From NCBI RefSeq assembly GCF_030252345.1, contig NZ_CP126980.1:829501-893500 (forward strand): a stretch of 64,000 nucleotides of DNA. Direction: 5' to 3'. Both the position numbers and the translations under genes were made by a program. This DNA is from Actinoplanes oblitus. Lineage in GTDB: Bacteria > Actinomycetota > Actinomycetes > Mycobacteriales > Micromonosporaceae. Below, piece after piece: positions 36,799-45,545 of this stretch (within the stretch, counting starts at the first letter, position 1; every line of letters begins with the position of its first letter). The notes under the pieces are model-generated. The model was not told the DNA's origin, made no database searches, and was given only the letters and a program-made list of their open reading frames with translations.

Positions 36799-37752
36799 CT
36801 AGAGACGCGGGAATACCCGCGGGCCGGAGTCGGTGTACTCCACCACCAGCGAGGCCGGGCCGACGATCAGCGGGTCGGGGCGGCCGACCACCTCCTCGTC
36901 CTTCCCGGCGTACTCGAAGCGGCTCAGCACGTGCCGCATCGCCTCCAGCCGGGCGCGTTTCTTGTCGTTGCTCTTCACCACGGTCCACGGCGCGTCGGCG
37001 GTGTCGGTGTAGAAGAACATCGCCTCCTTCGCCTCGGTGTAGTCATCCCATTTGTCGAGGGACTCCAGGTCCATCGGCGAGAGCTTCCACTGCCGGACCG
37101 GGTCGACCTGGCGGATGGCGAAGCGGGTGTGCTGCTCCTTCTGGGTCACCGAGAACCAGAACTTGACCAGCTTGATGCCCGAGTTGACCAGCATCCGCTC
37201 CAGTTCCGGGGTCTGCCTGAGGAACTCCAGGTACTCCTTGCGGGTGCAGAAGCCCATCACCCGCTCCACGCCGGCCCGGTTGTACCAGGACCGGTCGAAG
37301 AGCACGATCTCACCGGCGGACGGCAGGTGCTTGATGTAGCGCTGGTAGTACCACTGCGTGCTCTCCCGCTGGTTCGGTTTCTCCAGCGCCACCACGGAGG
37401 CGCCGCGCGGGTTGAGGTGCTCCATGAAGCGCTTGATGGTGCCGCCCTTGCCGGCGGCGTCCCGGCCCTCGAAGAGGATCACCAGGCGCTCCCCGGTGTC
37501 CTTGCACCAGTTCTGCAGCTTCAGCAGCTCGATCTGGAGCAGCCGTTTGTGGTGGTCGTACTGCGCGCGGGACAACCGGTCGTCGTACGGGTAGTCCTCC
37601 CGCCACGTGTCCACCGGGGTGCCGTCCGCGTTCAGCAGACGCGGGTCATCGTCCTCGTCGTCGACCACGCGGTACCCGGTCAGCTCGGCGATCGGCCCCG
37701 CGTAGGGGTGGGTGATCGCCTCTTCGTACTCAGAGTCGACTTCAGTGCTCAT
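36799..37752 (-). CDS. ppk2: Polyphosphate kinase 2
   Basis: Transfers phosphate between polyphosphate and nucleotides (usually GTP or ATP synthesis from polyphosphate). 317 residues with Walker A EGRDAAGKGGTIKRF, the Walker B region EIVLFDRSWYNRAGVE and the lid region VTQKEQHTRF. This is the one-domain class I PPK2 length. It lies four bases after a CYTH-CHAD gene on the same strand, so they form an operon; CHAD domains bind polyphosphate, which links their roles. Confidence 0.95.
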   Translation of the reverse strand: MSTEVDSEYEEAITHPYAGPIAELTGYRVVDDEDDDPRLLNADGTPVDTWREDYPYDDRLSRAQYDHHKRLLQIELLKLQNWCKDTGERLVILFEGRDAAGKGGTIKRFMEHLNPRGASVVALEKPNQRESTQWYYQRYIKHLPSAGEIVLFDRSWYNRAGVERVMGFCTRKEYLEFLRQTPELERMLVNSGIKLVKFWFSVTQKEQHTRFAIRQVDPVRQWKLSPMDLESLDKWDDYTEAKEAMFFYTDTADAPWTVVKSNDKKRARLEAMRHVLSRFEYAGKDEEVVGRPDPLIVGPASLVVEYTDSGPRVFPRL

Positions 37753-37755
37753 CTG

Positions 37756-39207
37756 TCACGCCTTCATCAGCCAGCGACGAACCTTTTTACGCCGTGACGC
37801 CCGCTTCAGCACGGGGACGGCGTTGAGCGTCTCCTTACCCACGGCCTCCTGTCGACCGTAGAGGACGCCGAAGTGGAAACTGTCCGGCCCGATTTCACGC
37901 AGGGTTTCCCGGGCGATCGTGGAGTCCTGGTGGGCGCCCAGGCCGTCCTGCAGGCCGGTGAGCGCCTTGACCAGCTTCTTGGCGGGTTTGCCGGCCTCCG
38001 GGGCGATCAGTTCGACCGCGTACCGGGCCTGTTTGTACTTCTTGCGGGCGGCGTGCAGCTCCTCGTCGACGCCGTCGGCAAGTGCGGTGTCCAGCCGATC
38101 GTCCGCCTTGGCGAGCACCGCACGGACCCGTTTCGCCGGGTTGCCGGCGGCCGGCAGTGGGGCGTCGACCAGCGCGTCGATCCGGTCCAGCAGGTTCAGG
38201 TAGCGGTCGCTGTCGAGGGCGGCGACCAGTTCCTCGCGGCCCTTGGCGACCCGGTGCTCCAGGGCGGCCCGGATCCGGTGCGCGGTGGCCCGGAACTCCG
38301 GCCCGGACTCGGCGACGCCGGCCAGCAGCTTGCCCTCCAGCACCTGCGGGTCGCGGACCGCGCCGAGCACCCCGGCCAGCCAGCGCAGCTCGTCGCCGAG
38401 CTCGGCGGTGTCCTGCTCCGGGAACCAGCGGCGGAAGCTTTTCAGGGTGCTGCGCAGCCGGCGGGTCGCCACGCGCATCTTGTGTACGGCGTCCTCCTCG
38501 CCCCGCCGGGCCGCCGGGTCGTGCTCGATGATCGCGTCGCGCTGCTCCCGGGCGTACCGGGAAACGGGGTTGATCTTGTTTTTGCCGGACTCCGGTGGCG
38601 TGAGCCGGCCGGCCAGCGCGCGGGCCACCTTGGACGGGCCCGCGGCGGGACTGGCACCCGCCTTGAGCAGTACCTTCTCCACCTCGGCGAGCACCTTCTC
38701 GTCGCCGTCGACGAGTTCGACCTCGATCTCCTGCCAGGCGCTGTGGTCGTCGCCGGACTCGGCACGCACCTGGTCCTGGGCGATCAGCGCGAGGGTGCGG
38801 CCGGACTCGTCGCGCAGCGGCGTCTCGACGCGGTGGGTCCGCAGCCGGGCCACCGGCGCCAGCGGCCGGTGCCGGACGTAGGTGCGGACCAGCGCGAGCA
38901 ACTCGTCGGGCACCTGCTCGCTCGCACCGGACATCCGGTGCTCCTTGCGGCCGTCCCCGTCGGCGGGGGTCTTCAGGTGCCAGCCCGCGTCGTGGCCACC
39001 GGAGCGGCGCCGAAGAGTCCGGCGATTTTTCATCAACCGGAGGTCCTCGGTGTCGAAGTACGTGGCGTCGAGATCGTGGGTCTCGGCACCGTCGACCCGG
39101 GCGATGCCGGCGGCACCGGTCAGGTCCGGAAGCTGGAAGGACTCGGGGACGTCGTACTTGCGTTCGGTCTCGGTCGCGGTCTCCACCCGATCAATGGTGC
39201 CCGCCAC
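37756..39207 (-). CDS. CYTH and CHAD domain protein
   Basis: 483 residues. The N-terminal CYTH domain (about 10-190) has the ExExK motif as ETERKYDV and hydrolyses or binds triphosphate compounds in the known family. The C-terminal CHAD domain (about 210-483) is helical with conserved His/Arg/Lys residues (VHKMRVATRRLRSTLKSFR), which bind polyphosphate. First gene of an operon with ppk2. Such proteins associate with polyphosphate granules, and the pairing with PPK2 supports that here. Confidence 0.93.
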   Translation of the reverse strand: MAGTIDRVETATETERKYDVPESFQLPDLTGAAGIARVDGAETHDLDATYFDTEDLRLMKNRRTLRRRSGGHDAGWHLKTPADGDGRKEHRMSGASEQVPDELLALVRTYVRHRPLAPVARLRTHRVETPLRDESGRTLALIAQDQVRAESGDDHSAWQEIEVELVDGDEKVLAEVEKVLLKAGASPAAGPSKVARALAGRLTPPESGKNKINPVSRYAREQRDAIIEHDPAARRGEEDAVHKMRVATRRLRSTLKSFRRWFPEQDTAELGDELRWLAGVLGAVRDPQVLEGKLLAGVAESGPEFRATAHRIRAALEHRVAKGREELVAALDSDRYLNLLDRIDALVDAPLPAAGNPAKRVRAVLAKADDRLDTALADGVDEELHAARKKYKQARYAVELIAPEAGKPAKKLVKALTGLQDGLGAHQDSTIARETLREIGPDSFHFGVLYGRQEAVGKETLNAVPVLKRASRRKKVRRWLMKA

Positions 39208-39338
39208 GGCCGTTTCGACACAGCGATGTCTCAGGTTGCCCTGGCATCGTGAAATTCTGCCCCGGTTCCCGATCGCCGCCGCGATCCGACCGGGGCGGCG
39301 GTGTTGTCACATCCCGGAAACCACCGAGGAGTCGCGGT

Positions 39339-39509
39339 ATGGAGAAGTCGGATCGTCGCCAGGTCTCGCTCGCCGGCCTGCGGTTGATCGGAGCCGGCGC
39401 GGTGCTGGGTCTGGCGCTCGCGGCGCCGGTGAGCCCGGCGCAGGCCGCGCCGCCGCGTCCGGACACCGCGCCGGTCGCCGAGCACGACACCCCGCACCCG
39501 GACCGCTGA
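39339..39509 (+). CDS. Small secreted peptide
   Basis: 56 residues. A basic N-terminus is followed by a hydrophobic core (LIGAGAVLGLALAAPV) and a signal peptidase site after PAQA, leaving a mature peptide of about 20 residues rich in Pro, Asp and His (APPRPDTAPVAEHDTPHPDR). ATG 39339 has gagga upstream. It diverges from the CYTH-CHAD gene. The function is unknown. Confidence 0.6.
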   Translation: MEKSDRRQVSLAGLRLIGAGAVLGLALAAPVSPAQAAPPRPDTAPVAEHDTPHPDR

Positions 39510-39558
39510 TCCGCTTCCGGTTTTCCCGGACATTTCCGGTACGCCCGTACGCGCCCTC

Positions 39559-39906
39559 TCAGGCGCGCGCCGAGCGGCTCGTGTGCAGGTAGAGGGCGCG
39601 CGAGTAGTTGGCTGCCGCCGCGCCGTAATACATCGACGCCAGTGACACGTAGAAATTGTTGTTGGTGATCGCGTTCTTCGCGGCCGTCGACGCCGACCAG
39701 CGGATCTCCGCGTCCGTAGTGCCGATGCCCCGGCGCTCGCAGCGCAGCCGGTTCATCTCCTTGCCGGTCTTCCACATGTTCAGCGCGTTCTCGGCCTCGC
39801 GCATCATCGCCCGAGCCTGCTCCAGCAGGGCCTCGGCCTGCGCCCAGGCGTCCCGCTCGTCCGGATTACGGAACCGTTCGTCGTGGTGAAACAGGCTCGC
39901 TGACAT
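39559..39906 (-). CDS. Hypothetical helical protein
   Basis: 115 residues, rich in Ala, Met, Asn and Tyr (AMMREAENALNMW, AAKNAITNNNFYVS, SMYYGAAAANYSR). It is probably all-helical with no signal peptide. ATG 39906 follows gtgggaggtgg, a strong ribosome binding site. The Asn/Tyr/Met content is unlike neighbouring proteins. No family recognised. Confidence 0.65.
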   Translation of the reverse strand: MSASLFHHDERFRNPDERDAWAQAEALLEQARAMMREAENALNMWKTGKEMNRLRCERRGIGTTDAEIRWSASTAAKNAITNNNFYVSLASMYYGAAAANYSRALYLHTSRSARA

Positions 39907-40002
39907 TGGTCCACCTCCCACGTGTCTCACTTTCGAGTGTGCGGTGAGAGGTCGGGACCTGTCGATTTTTGTACCTCGACGGCGTGAACATTTCCGGTCA
40001 AA

Positions 40003-40038
40003 CAGCGCCGCGCCGGATTTCACAGCGCCGCGCCGGAG
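40003..40038. repeat. 16-bp direct repeat
   Basis: acagcgccgcgccgga occurs at 40003-40018 and 40023-40038, separated by tttc, between two minus-strand genes. Confidence 0.8.
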
Positions 40039-40065
40039 TGACCCGGCCGGTCGGTCAGCCCGGGC

Positions 40066-40377
40066 TCAGCGGGCGCCGTCCTGCACCGGGTAGTGGATGA
40101 CGACGACACCACCGGTGGCGTAGTTGGCGACATCGGCAGTCACCTGCCGGCCCTGCGGAGACGCCCTCGCCGCGGTCATCGCCGCGGCGTCGGCGAACTC
40201 GGCCTCGAAGACCGCGAAGTACGGCGGCTGTCCCTGGGTCGCTGCCACGTCGAAGCTGTAGCGCCACGCGAGCAGGCCCGGCATGCGCGTGACCAGCGGG
40301 AGATGGCGGGTCACGTAGTAGTCGCGGAAGTGGTCGGGATCGGCGGGCTCGGGATACAGCACCAGCAGCTTGTGCAT
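40066..40377 (-). CDS. EthD family protein
   Basis: 103 residues of the ferredoxin-like EthD/dimeric alpha-beta barrel fold: LVLYPEPADPDHFRDYYVTRHLPL at the N-terminus (with DPxxFxxYYxxxHxPL) and VIHYPVQDG at the end. Such proteins assist or carry out oxidation steps in ether, aromatic or polyketide metabolism. ATG 40377 follows ggaggttgtc. It diverges from an HxlR regulator, which probably controls it. Confidence 0.85.
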   Translation of the reverse strand: MHKLLVLYPEPADPDHFRDYYVTRHLPLVTRMPGLLAWRYSFDVAATQGQPPYFAVFEAEFADAAAMTAARASPQGRQVTADVANYATGGVVVIHYPVQDGAR

Positions 40378-40531
40378 GACAACCTCCGTTCGGCGGCGAG
40401 GCGGCCACGACATCCCGGGCCGTCGCCGTCTCGGCACCGCCACCTCCGACGCCCGGCCGGTCGCCGAACCCCGTGGTGATCGCCTCCCAAAGCCCCCTGA
40501 GTGCTTCGGAAATCGAATCGATGAGAGGCAC

Positions 40532-40537
40532 GATAAT
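40532..40537 (+). promoter_or_regulatory. Candidate -10 box of the hxlR-type gene
   Basis: GATAAT about 41 bases before the ATG at 40578. It is flanked by a loose inverted repeat with arms starting gcttcg (40502) and ending cgaagc (40554), a possible autoregulatory operator. Confidence 0.35.
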
Positions 40538-40577
40538 GTGTCGGATATCGAAGCGGCAAGAGGGGACGGGGCGACGG

Positions 40578-40931
40578 ATGGCGGGACCCATGCCGGGACG
40601 GGCGGTCCGCGGGTCGAGCACCGGCCGGCCACTGATGGCCGCCCTCGACCTGTTCGGCCGCAGGTGGAACCTGCGCATCGTCTGGGAACTGCGACACGGG
40701 CCGGTCGGGTTCCGCGCGCTGCGGGAGCGCTGCGACAACATGTCCTCCAGCGTGCTGCGGCAACGACTGACCGAGCTGCTCGACGCCGCCCTCGTCGAGC
40801 AGCATCCGGACGCCAGCTACGCCCTCACCGAGCTGGGCCACAGCGCCCGCCGCGCGCTGCGCCCACTCATCCGCTGGTCCGCGGAGTGGGCCGAGACCCT
40901 CTCCGCCGCCGACTCCGAAGAGGCCCGCTAG
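40578..40931 (+). CDS. HxlR family transcriptional regulator
   Basis: 117 residues of the winged-helix HxlR (DUF24) type: ALDLFGRRWNLRIVWEL (the conserved GGKWxLxIL-like start), FRALRERCDNMSSSVLRQRLTEL (recognition helix) and the wing YALTELGHSARR. No conserved sensing Cys is at the N-terminus, so redox control is not evident. The start could be as early as 40536. It diverges from the EthD gene. Confidence 0.9.
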   Translation: MAGPMPGRAVRGSSTGRPLMAALDLFGRRWNLRIVWELRHGPVGFRALRERCDNMSSSVLRQRLTELLDAALVEQHPDASYALTELGHSARRALRPLIRWSAEWAETLSAADSEEAR

Positions 40932-40999
40932 CGGTTCTGCCATCGAAGCGGGGTGGACGCGGCACATGTGGCACCAGCCGTGCCGGCCGCCGGTGTCGC

Positions 41000-41016
41000 G
41001 TCCGCGGCCCGCGGAC
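41000..41016. terminator. Short hairpin between convergent genes
   Basis: gtccgcg/cgcggac 7-bp stem with 3-nt loop, between the HxlR gene and the next minus-strand gene. Confidence 0.4.
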
Positions 41017-41073
41017 TTCGCCGTTTCCCGCTCGCGCGGAGCCGGCATTCCGGCACAAGGCTCCAGGCCAGGC

Positions 41074-41667
41074 TCACTCGATGAATTTCGAGTCCGTATA
41101 GCCCATCTGGCGCATCTTCGAGGCCGTGAACACGACCACGATCTCGTCCCCCGGAATGAACACGCTTTCCGGGTTGGGGAACTGCGGAATACCGGCGACG
41201 AACCACACCGGGCCGCCGTCGAAGTCCAACCGCAGAGCGGTGGGAACGTCTACGTCATGCGATCGGCCGACCACTTGACCGTTCGACCGCATGGCAGGTC
41301 CGATAGTGAACCGTTCCCATGACACCCGCGCATCGCGCACCGGCTGTCCCAGCACCGCTGTCCAGCGCGAGTCGGTACTCGGCCCGACCCGTTGCGTCCC
41401 ATTCTGGTCGACGTGGCGGTCAATCGGTTGCAGGAATACCTCGACGCCGTACGGATAGAACGTCGCAGTCCAGGTCACCGTCACCGGACCCGCACCGGTC
41501 GTCAACTGCACGCCCATCACCGCGTGGTGCCAATCGCCGAAGTCCCACTCGGCGTCCGGCCCCATGCCGTTCAGGTCCCAATATCCGACGGAAAGCACGC
41601 GGCGGCCCCGCAGCGAGCCGACTCGACGGTCGAAGTCGGCGCGTACCTCGGAATCTTGGATGGTCAT
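41074..41667 (-). CDS. Hypothetical protein of atypical composition
   Basis: 197 residues, probably beta-rich and soluble, with several Trp and Asp clusters (VLSVGYWDLNGMGPDAEWDF, TWTATFYPYGVEVFLQ). Base composition is visibly lower in GC than surrounding genes and codons such as GAA, AAT and CGA are frequent, which suggests later arrival. ATG 41667 has ggggaga upstream. I do not recognise the family; its end is a soluble tail (TDSKFIE). Confidence 0.65.
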   Translation of the reverse strand: MTIQDSEVRADFDRRVGSLRGRRVLSVGYWDLNGMGPDAEWDFGDWHHAVMGVQLTTGAGPVTVTWTATFYPYGVEVFLQPIDRHVDQNGTQRVGPSTDSRWTAVLGQPVRDARVSWERFTIGPAMRSNGQVVGRSHDVDVPTALRLDFDGGPVWFVAGIPQFPNPESVFIPGDEIVVVFTASKMRQMGYTDSKFIE

Positions 41668-41777
41668 AGCTGCAGGATCTCCCCGCAATGCCGGGCCCGA
41701 CAACACCGTTGACAACCGGCGGTCGTACGCGAAACTGCCGCCGAAGTGCCGTAACTCGGCCAACCGGTTCCCACGCG

Positions 41778-41807
41778 AGGGCCGCTGCCGGGAAAGGCAG
41801 CGGCCCT
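41778..41807. terminator. Terminator of msrA
   Basis: A perfect 12-bp stem agggccgctgcc/ggcagcggccct (41778-41789, 41796-41807) with gggaaa loop, 22 bp past the msrA stop on the minus strand. Confidence 0.75.
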
Positions 41808-41828
41808 ACGGCGGTGGGACTAAACAGA

Positions 41829-42494
41829 TTAAATGGTCTTTGCCACGCCAGTAGGACAAGTCAGGCCGTTGGGGCCGTGATTGCAATAACCGTTCGGGTT
41901 CTTCGTGGGGGCGAGGTACTGCTGGTGGTAGTCCTCGGCGTAGTAGTACTCGCCGAGCGGGCGGATCTCGGTGGTGATCTCGCCCAGGCCGGCCTTGCTG
42001 ACCACCGGCTGGAACGCCGCCAGGGACGCCCGCGCGGTCTCGGCCTGCGCCTCCGTGGTGGTGTAGATCGCCGAGCGGTACTGGGTACCCACGTCGTTGC
42101 CCTGGCGCATGCCCTGCGTCGGGTCGTGGTTCTCCCAGAACGCCTTCAGCAGCCGCTCGTAGCTGATCTTGCTGGGGTCGTAGACCACCTGCACGACCTC
42201 GGTGTGGCCGGTGGTGCCCGAGCACACCTCCTCGTAGGTCGGGTTGGCGGTGAACCCGCCGGCGTACCCGGCCGAGGTGGAGTGGACGCCCGGCAGCTGC
42301 CAGAAGATCCGCTCGGCGCCCCAGAAACAGCCCATCCCGAAGACGGCGACCTCGTAGCCGGTCGGCCACGGGCCCTCCAGCGGGGTGCCCAGGACCTCGT
42401 GCTTGTCGGAGACCGGCATCGAGATCAGCCGGCCCGGCAGCGCGGTCTCGGCGGTGGGCAGGTCAAGCTTCTTGTGCCGCAGGAACACGGTCAC
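41829..42494 (-). CDS. msrA: Peptide methionine (S)-S-oxide reductase
   Basis: Reduces the S form of methionine sulfoxide in proteins. 221 residues with the catalytic [10 protein letters not shown] near residue 54, [19 protein letters not shown], and the C-terminal EDYHQQYL and Cys pairs ([11 protein letters not shown]) that act as resolving cysteines. GTG 42494 overlaps the stop of the HIT gene (GTGA), so translation is coupled. A perfect terminator follows. Confidence 0.96.
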   Translation of the reverse strand: MTVFLRHKKLDLPTAETALPGRLISMPVSDKHEVLGTPLEGPWPTGYEVAVFGMGCFWGAERIFWQLPGVHSTSAGYAGGFTANPTYEEVCSGTTGHTEVVQVVYDPSKISYERLLKAFWENHDPTQGMRQGNDVGTQYRSAIYTTTEAQAETARASLAAFQPVVSKAGLGEITTEIRPLGEYYYAEDYHQQYLAPTKNPNGYCNHGPNGLTCPTGVAKTI

Positions 42495-42937
42495 TCCCTT
42501 CGTCCGCTGTCTGTAACGCCGAGGCGGCGGTATTCCTTACCGATGTTCTCGGCGAACTCCGCCGCCTCCTCGTCGCCGGCGTACTTGTGCCGGGGCCAGA
42601 AGAATCCGCGCAGGCCGTCGCCCTTGGTGCGGGGGACGACGTGGGTGTGCAGGTGGGGCACCGACTGGGAGACGAGGTTGTTCATCGCGACGAAGGTGCC
42701 GGTGCTGCCGGTGGCGCCGGGGACCGCGGCCGCCACCCGCTGAACGAAGGCGAAGTATCCCGGAAGGAGCTCGGCCGGGAGGTCGACGAGCTGGACGACG
42801 TGCGGCCGTGGAACGACCAGGACATGCCCCTTGAAGACCGGCCTGGTGTCGAGGAAAGCGAGCCCGGCAGCCTCGTCGGCGACCTTGAACGCGGGCACCT
42901 CGCCCGCCACGATTCGACAGAACACGCAGTCGGCCAC
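42491..42937 (-). CDS. HIT family protein
   Basis: 148 residues of the HIT hydrolase/transferase fold with the triad HLHTHVV (HxHxH) near residue 111, and the N-terminal zinc-type CVFC. HINT-type members hydrolyse adenosine phosphoramidates. Forms an operon with msrA and diverges from metB with 24 bp between, so the two promoters overlap. Confidence 0.92.
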   Translation of the reverse strand: MADCVFCRIVAGEVPAFKVADEAAGLAFLDTRPVFKGHVLVVPRPHVVQLVDLPAELLPGYFAFVQRVAAAVPGATGSTGTFVAMNNLVSQSVPHLHTHVVPRTKGDGLRGFFWPRHKYAGDEEAAEFAENIGKEYRRLGVTDSGRRE

Positions 42938-42961
42938 GGAGTGAGACTAGCCTTGCGCTAC

Positions 42962-44128
42962 ATGACAACCGATCACAATCTGGCCGGTGGAGCAGGCTTC
43001 GACACCCTCGCCATCCACGCGGGCCAGGACCCGGACCCCCGCACCGGCGCGGTGGTTCCGCCGATCTATCAGACCAGCACGTACGCACAGGACGCGGTCG
43101 GTTCCCCCCGGCTCGGCTACGAGTACAGCCGCTCCGGCAACCCGACCCGGGACTCGCTGCAGGAGTGCCTCGCGGCGATCGAGGGCGGCCGGCGTGGGCT
43201 GGCCTTCGCCAGCGGTCTCGCGGCCGAGGACACCCTTTTGCGTACGGTCTGCCGGCCCGGTGACCACGTCGTCATCCCGAACGACGCCTACGGCGGCACG
43301 TACCGCCTGTTCGCCAAGGTCGCCGAGCGGTGGGGTCTGGCCTGGACCGCCGCCCCGCTGGACGACCTGGACGCGGTGCGCGCCGCGTTCCGCCCCGGCC
43401 ACACCCGGATGATCTGGGCCGAGACGCCGACCAACCCGCTGCTCAACATCGCCGACATCCCGGCGCTGGCCGGGCTGGCCCACGAGTACGACGCGCTGCT
43501 CACGGTGGACAACACGTTCGCCTCGCCGTACCTGCAGCAGCCGCTCGCGCTGGGTGCCGACGTGGTGGTCCACTCCACCACCAAGTACCTGGGCGGACAC
43601 TCCGACGTGGTCGGCGGCGCCCTGGTGGTGGCGGACACCGGCCTCGGCGACGAGCTGGCGTTCCACCAGAACGCGATGGGCGCGGTGAACGGTCCGTTCG
43701 ACGCGTGGCTGACCGTGCGCGGCATCAAGACCCTTGGCGTACGCATGGACCGGCACTGTGACAACGCCGAGCGGATCGTCGCCTTCCTGAGCGAGCACGA
43801 GAAGGTGTCCCGGGTGCTCTACCCGGGGCTGGACTCGCACCCGGGGCACGAGACAGCGGCCAAGCAGATGCGCCGGTTCGGCGGCATGGTGTCGTTCCGG
43901 GCGGCCGGCGGCGCCGAGCAGGCGATCGAGATCTGCAACCGGACGAAGCTCTTCGTGCTCGCCGAGTCGCTGGGCGGGGTCGAGTCGCTGATCGAGCACC
44001 CGGGCCAGATGACACATCTGTCGGCTGCGGGCTCAGCGCTTGAAGTTCCCGCCGATCTCGTGCGACTGTCTGTCGGCATCGAAACCGTTGACGATCTGCT
44101 CGCCGACCTGGAGCAGGCGCTCGGCTAG
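42962..44128 (+). CDS. metB: Cystathionine gamma-synthase/lyase
   Basis: PLP enzyme of the Cys/Met metabolism family: cystathionine gamma-synthase or, with cbs present, gamma-lyase. 388 residues with [27 protein letters not shown], the PLP lysine in [13 protein letters not shown] and [12 protein letters not shown]. The region just before ATG 42962 lacks a clear ribosome binding site, so the mRNA may be nearly leaderless. Corresponds to Rv1079. With cbs upstream it can complete reverse transsulfuration to cysteine. Confidence 0.92.
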   Translation: MTTDHNLAGGAGFDTLAIHAGQDPDPRTGAVVPPIYQTSTYAQDAVGSPRLGYEYSRSGNPTRDSLQECLAAIEGGRRGLAFASGLAAEDTLLRTVCRPGDHVVIPNDAYGGTYRLFAKVAERWGLAWTAAPLDDLDAVRAAFRPGHTRMIWAETPTNPLLNIADIPALAGLAHEYDALLTVDNTFASPYLQQPLALGADVVVHSTTKYLGGHSDVVGGALVVADTGLGDELAFHQNAMGAVNGPFDAWLTVRGIKTLGVRMDRHCDNAERIVAFLSEHEKVSRVLYPGLDSHPGHETAAKQMRRFGGMVSFRAAGGAEQAIEICNRTKLFVLAESLGGVESLIEHPGQMTHLSAAGSALEVPADLVRLSVGIETVDDLLADLEQALG

Positions 44129-44154
44129 GCATCGGAACCGCGGGAGATTCGGCG

Positions 44155-45513
44155 ATGGACACGACGACCTGGGTGGGCGCCACCGCGAAACAGATCGCTA
44201 GGGCGGTCCGGCGCGGGGATACCAACGCCACCCAGGTCGTGGCCGACCACCTGGAGCAGATCGGCATCTCCGACCCGGCGCTCGGCGCGTTCCGGGTGGT
44301 CCGCGGCGGTGAGGCGATCACCGAGGCGGAAAAGGTCGACGAGCAGGAGGACCTGGCCAATCTCCCGCTGGCCGGGGTGCCGGTGGCGGTCAAGGAGAAC
44401 ACCGCGGTGGCCGGCCTGCCGACCTGGCACGGTTCGGCCGCGGCCCGTACCGCGGAGGTGGCCGAGGAGGACCACGAGGTGGTCCGCCGGCTGCGCGGGG
44501 CGGGCGCGGTGGTGGTCGGCGTCACGAAGATGCCGGAGATGGGTCTGTGGGCGGTCACCGACGACGAGAACGGGCCGACCCGCAATCCGTGGGACCTGGA
44601 CCGCACGCCCGGTGGCTCGTCCGGTGGCTCGGCCGCCGCGGTGGCCGCCGGGCTGGTCCCGATGGCGCAGGGCAACGACGGGCTCGGCTCGATCCGGATC
44701 CCGGCGGCCTGCTGCGGCCTGGTCGGCCTCAAGCCGGGCCGCGGCGTGGTGCCCGTCGACTTCGGCGACAAGGACTGGTTCGGCCTGGTGGAGAACGGCG
44801 TGCTGACCACCACGGTGGCGGACGCCGCGCTCGGCTTCAGCGTGCTGGCCGGGATGGCGCCGGCCAAGCTGGTCGAGCCGGCGCGGCTGCGGGTCGGGGT
44901 GTCGCTGCGCTCGCCGATCTCCGGGGTCAAGCCGGACGAGGCGAACGTCTCGGCGGTCACCAAGGCGTCGAAGCTGCTGGTCGACGCCGGGCACGACACG
45001 GTGGTGGCGGATCCGCGCTATCCCACCGCGGTGCAACTCGGCGTGCTGGCCACCTGGTTCGCCGGGGCGTACAAGAACTCCGAGGGTCTTGATCTGCGCA
45101 CCCTGCAGCCGCGCACCCGGCGGCACATCCGGCTCGGCCGGGCCGCGACCCGGGCCGGGCTGGTCCGCGAGTCGCAGCGGGCCGCGTGGCGGGAGCGGTC
45201 GATCGGCTTCTTCGCCGACCGCAACGTGGACCTGCTGCTCACCCCGGCGCTGGCCACCGCCCCGCCGCCGGCGCTGCAGTACTCGTCGATCCCGTGGTAC
45301 CGCAACATGCGCGCGAACGCCGAGTACGCGCCCTACGCGGCACCGTGGAACTTCGCCGGGCTGCCGGCCATCGTGGTGCCGGTCGGGTTCCGGCCGGACG
45401 GGCTGCCGCTCGCCGTGCAACTGGTCGGCCCGCCGGACTCGGAGCTGCTGCTGCTCTCGGTGGCCGGCCAGTTCGAGGTGCGGAACCCCTGGCAGCGTCA
45501 CGCCCTCGTGTGA
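44155..45513 (+). CDS. Amidase signature family enzyme
   Basis: 452 residues of the amidase signature family with the Ser-cisSer-Lys triad: Lys in VAVKENTAV, the Gly/Ser-rich [16 protein letters not shown], and the nucleophile region [18 protein letters not shown]. Hydrolyses an amide bond; substrate unknown, and GatA is unlikely because GatB/C are not nearby. ATG 44155 lies 26 bp after metB. Confidence 0.9.
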   Translation: MDTTTWVGATAKQIARAVRRGDTNATQVVADHLEQIGISDPALGAFRVVRGGEAITEAEKVDEQEDLANLPLAGVPVAVKENTAVAGLPTWHGSAAARTAEVAEEDHEVVRRLRGAGAVVVGVTKMPEMGLWAVTDDENGPTRNPWDLDRTPGGSSGGSAAAVAAGLVPMAQGNDGLGSIRIPAACCGLVGLKPGRGVVPVDFGDKDWFGLVENGVLTTTVADAALGFSVLAGMAPAKLVEPARLRVGVSLRSPISGVKPDEANVSAVTKASKLLVDAGHDTVVADPRYPTAVQLGVLATWFAGAYKNSEGLDLRTLQPRTRRHIRLGRAATRAGLVRESQRAAWRERSIGFFADRNVDLLLTPALATAPPPALQYSSIPWYRNMRANAEYAPYAAPWNFAGLPAIVVPVGFRPDGLPLAVQLVGPPDSELLLLSVAGQFEVRNPWQRHALV

Positions 45514-45545
45514 TGAATCCCGGACGGGTGGCACGATGGGTCCCC

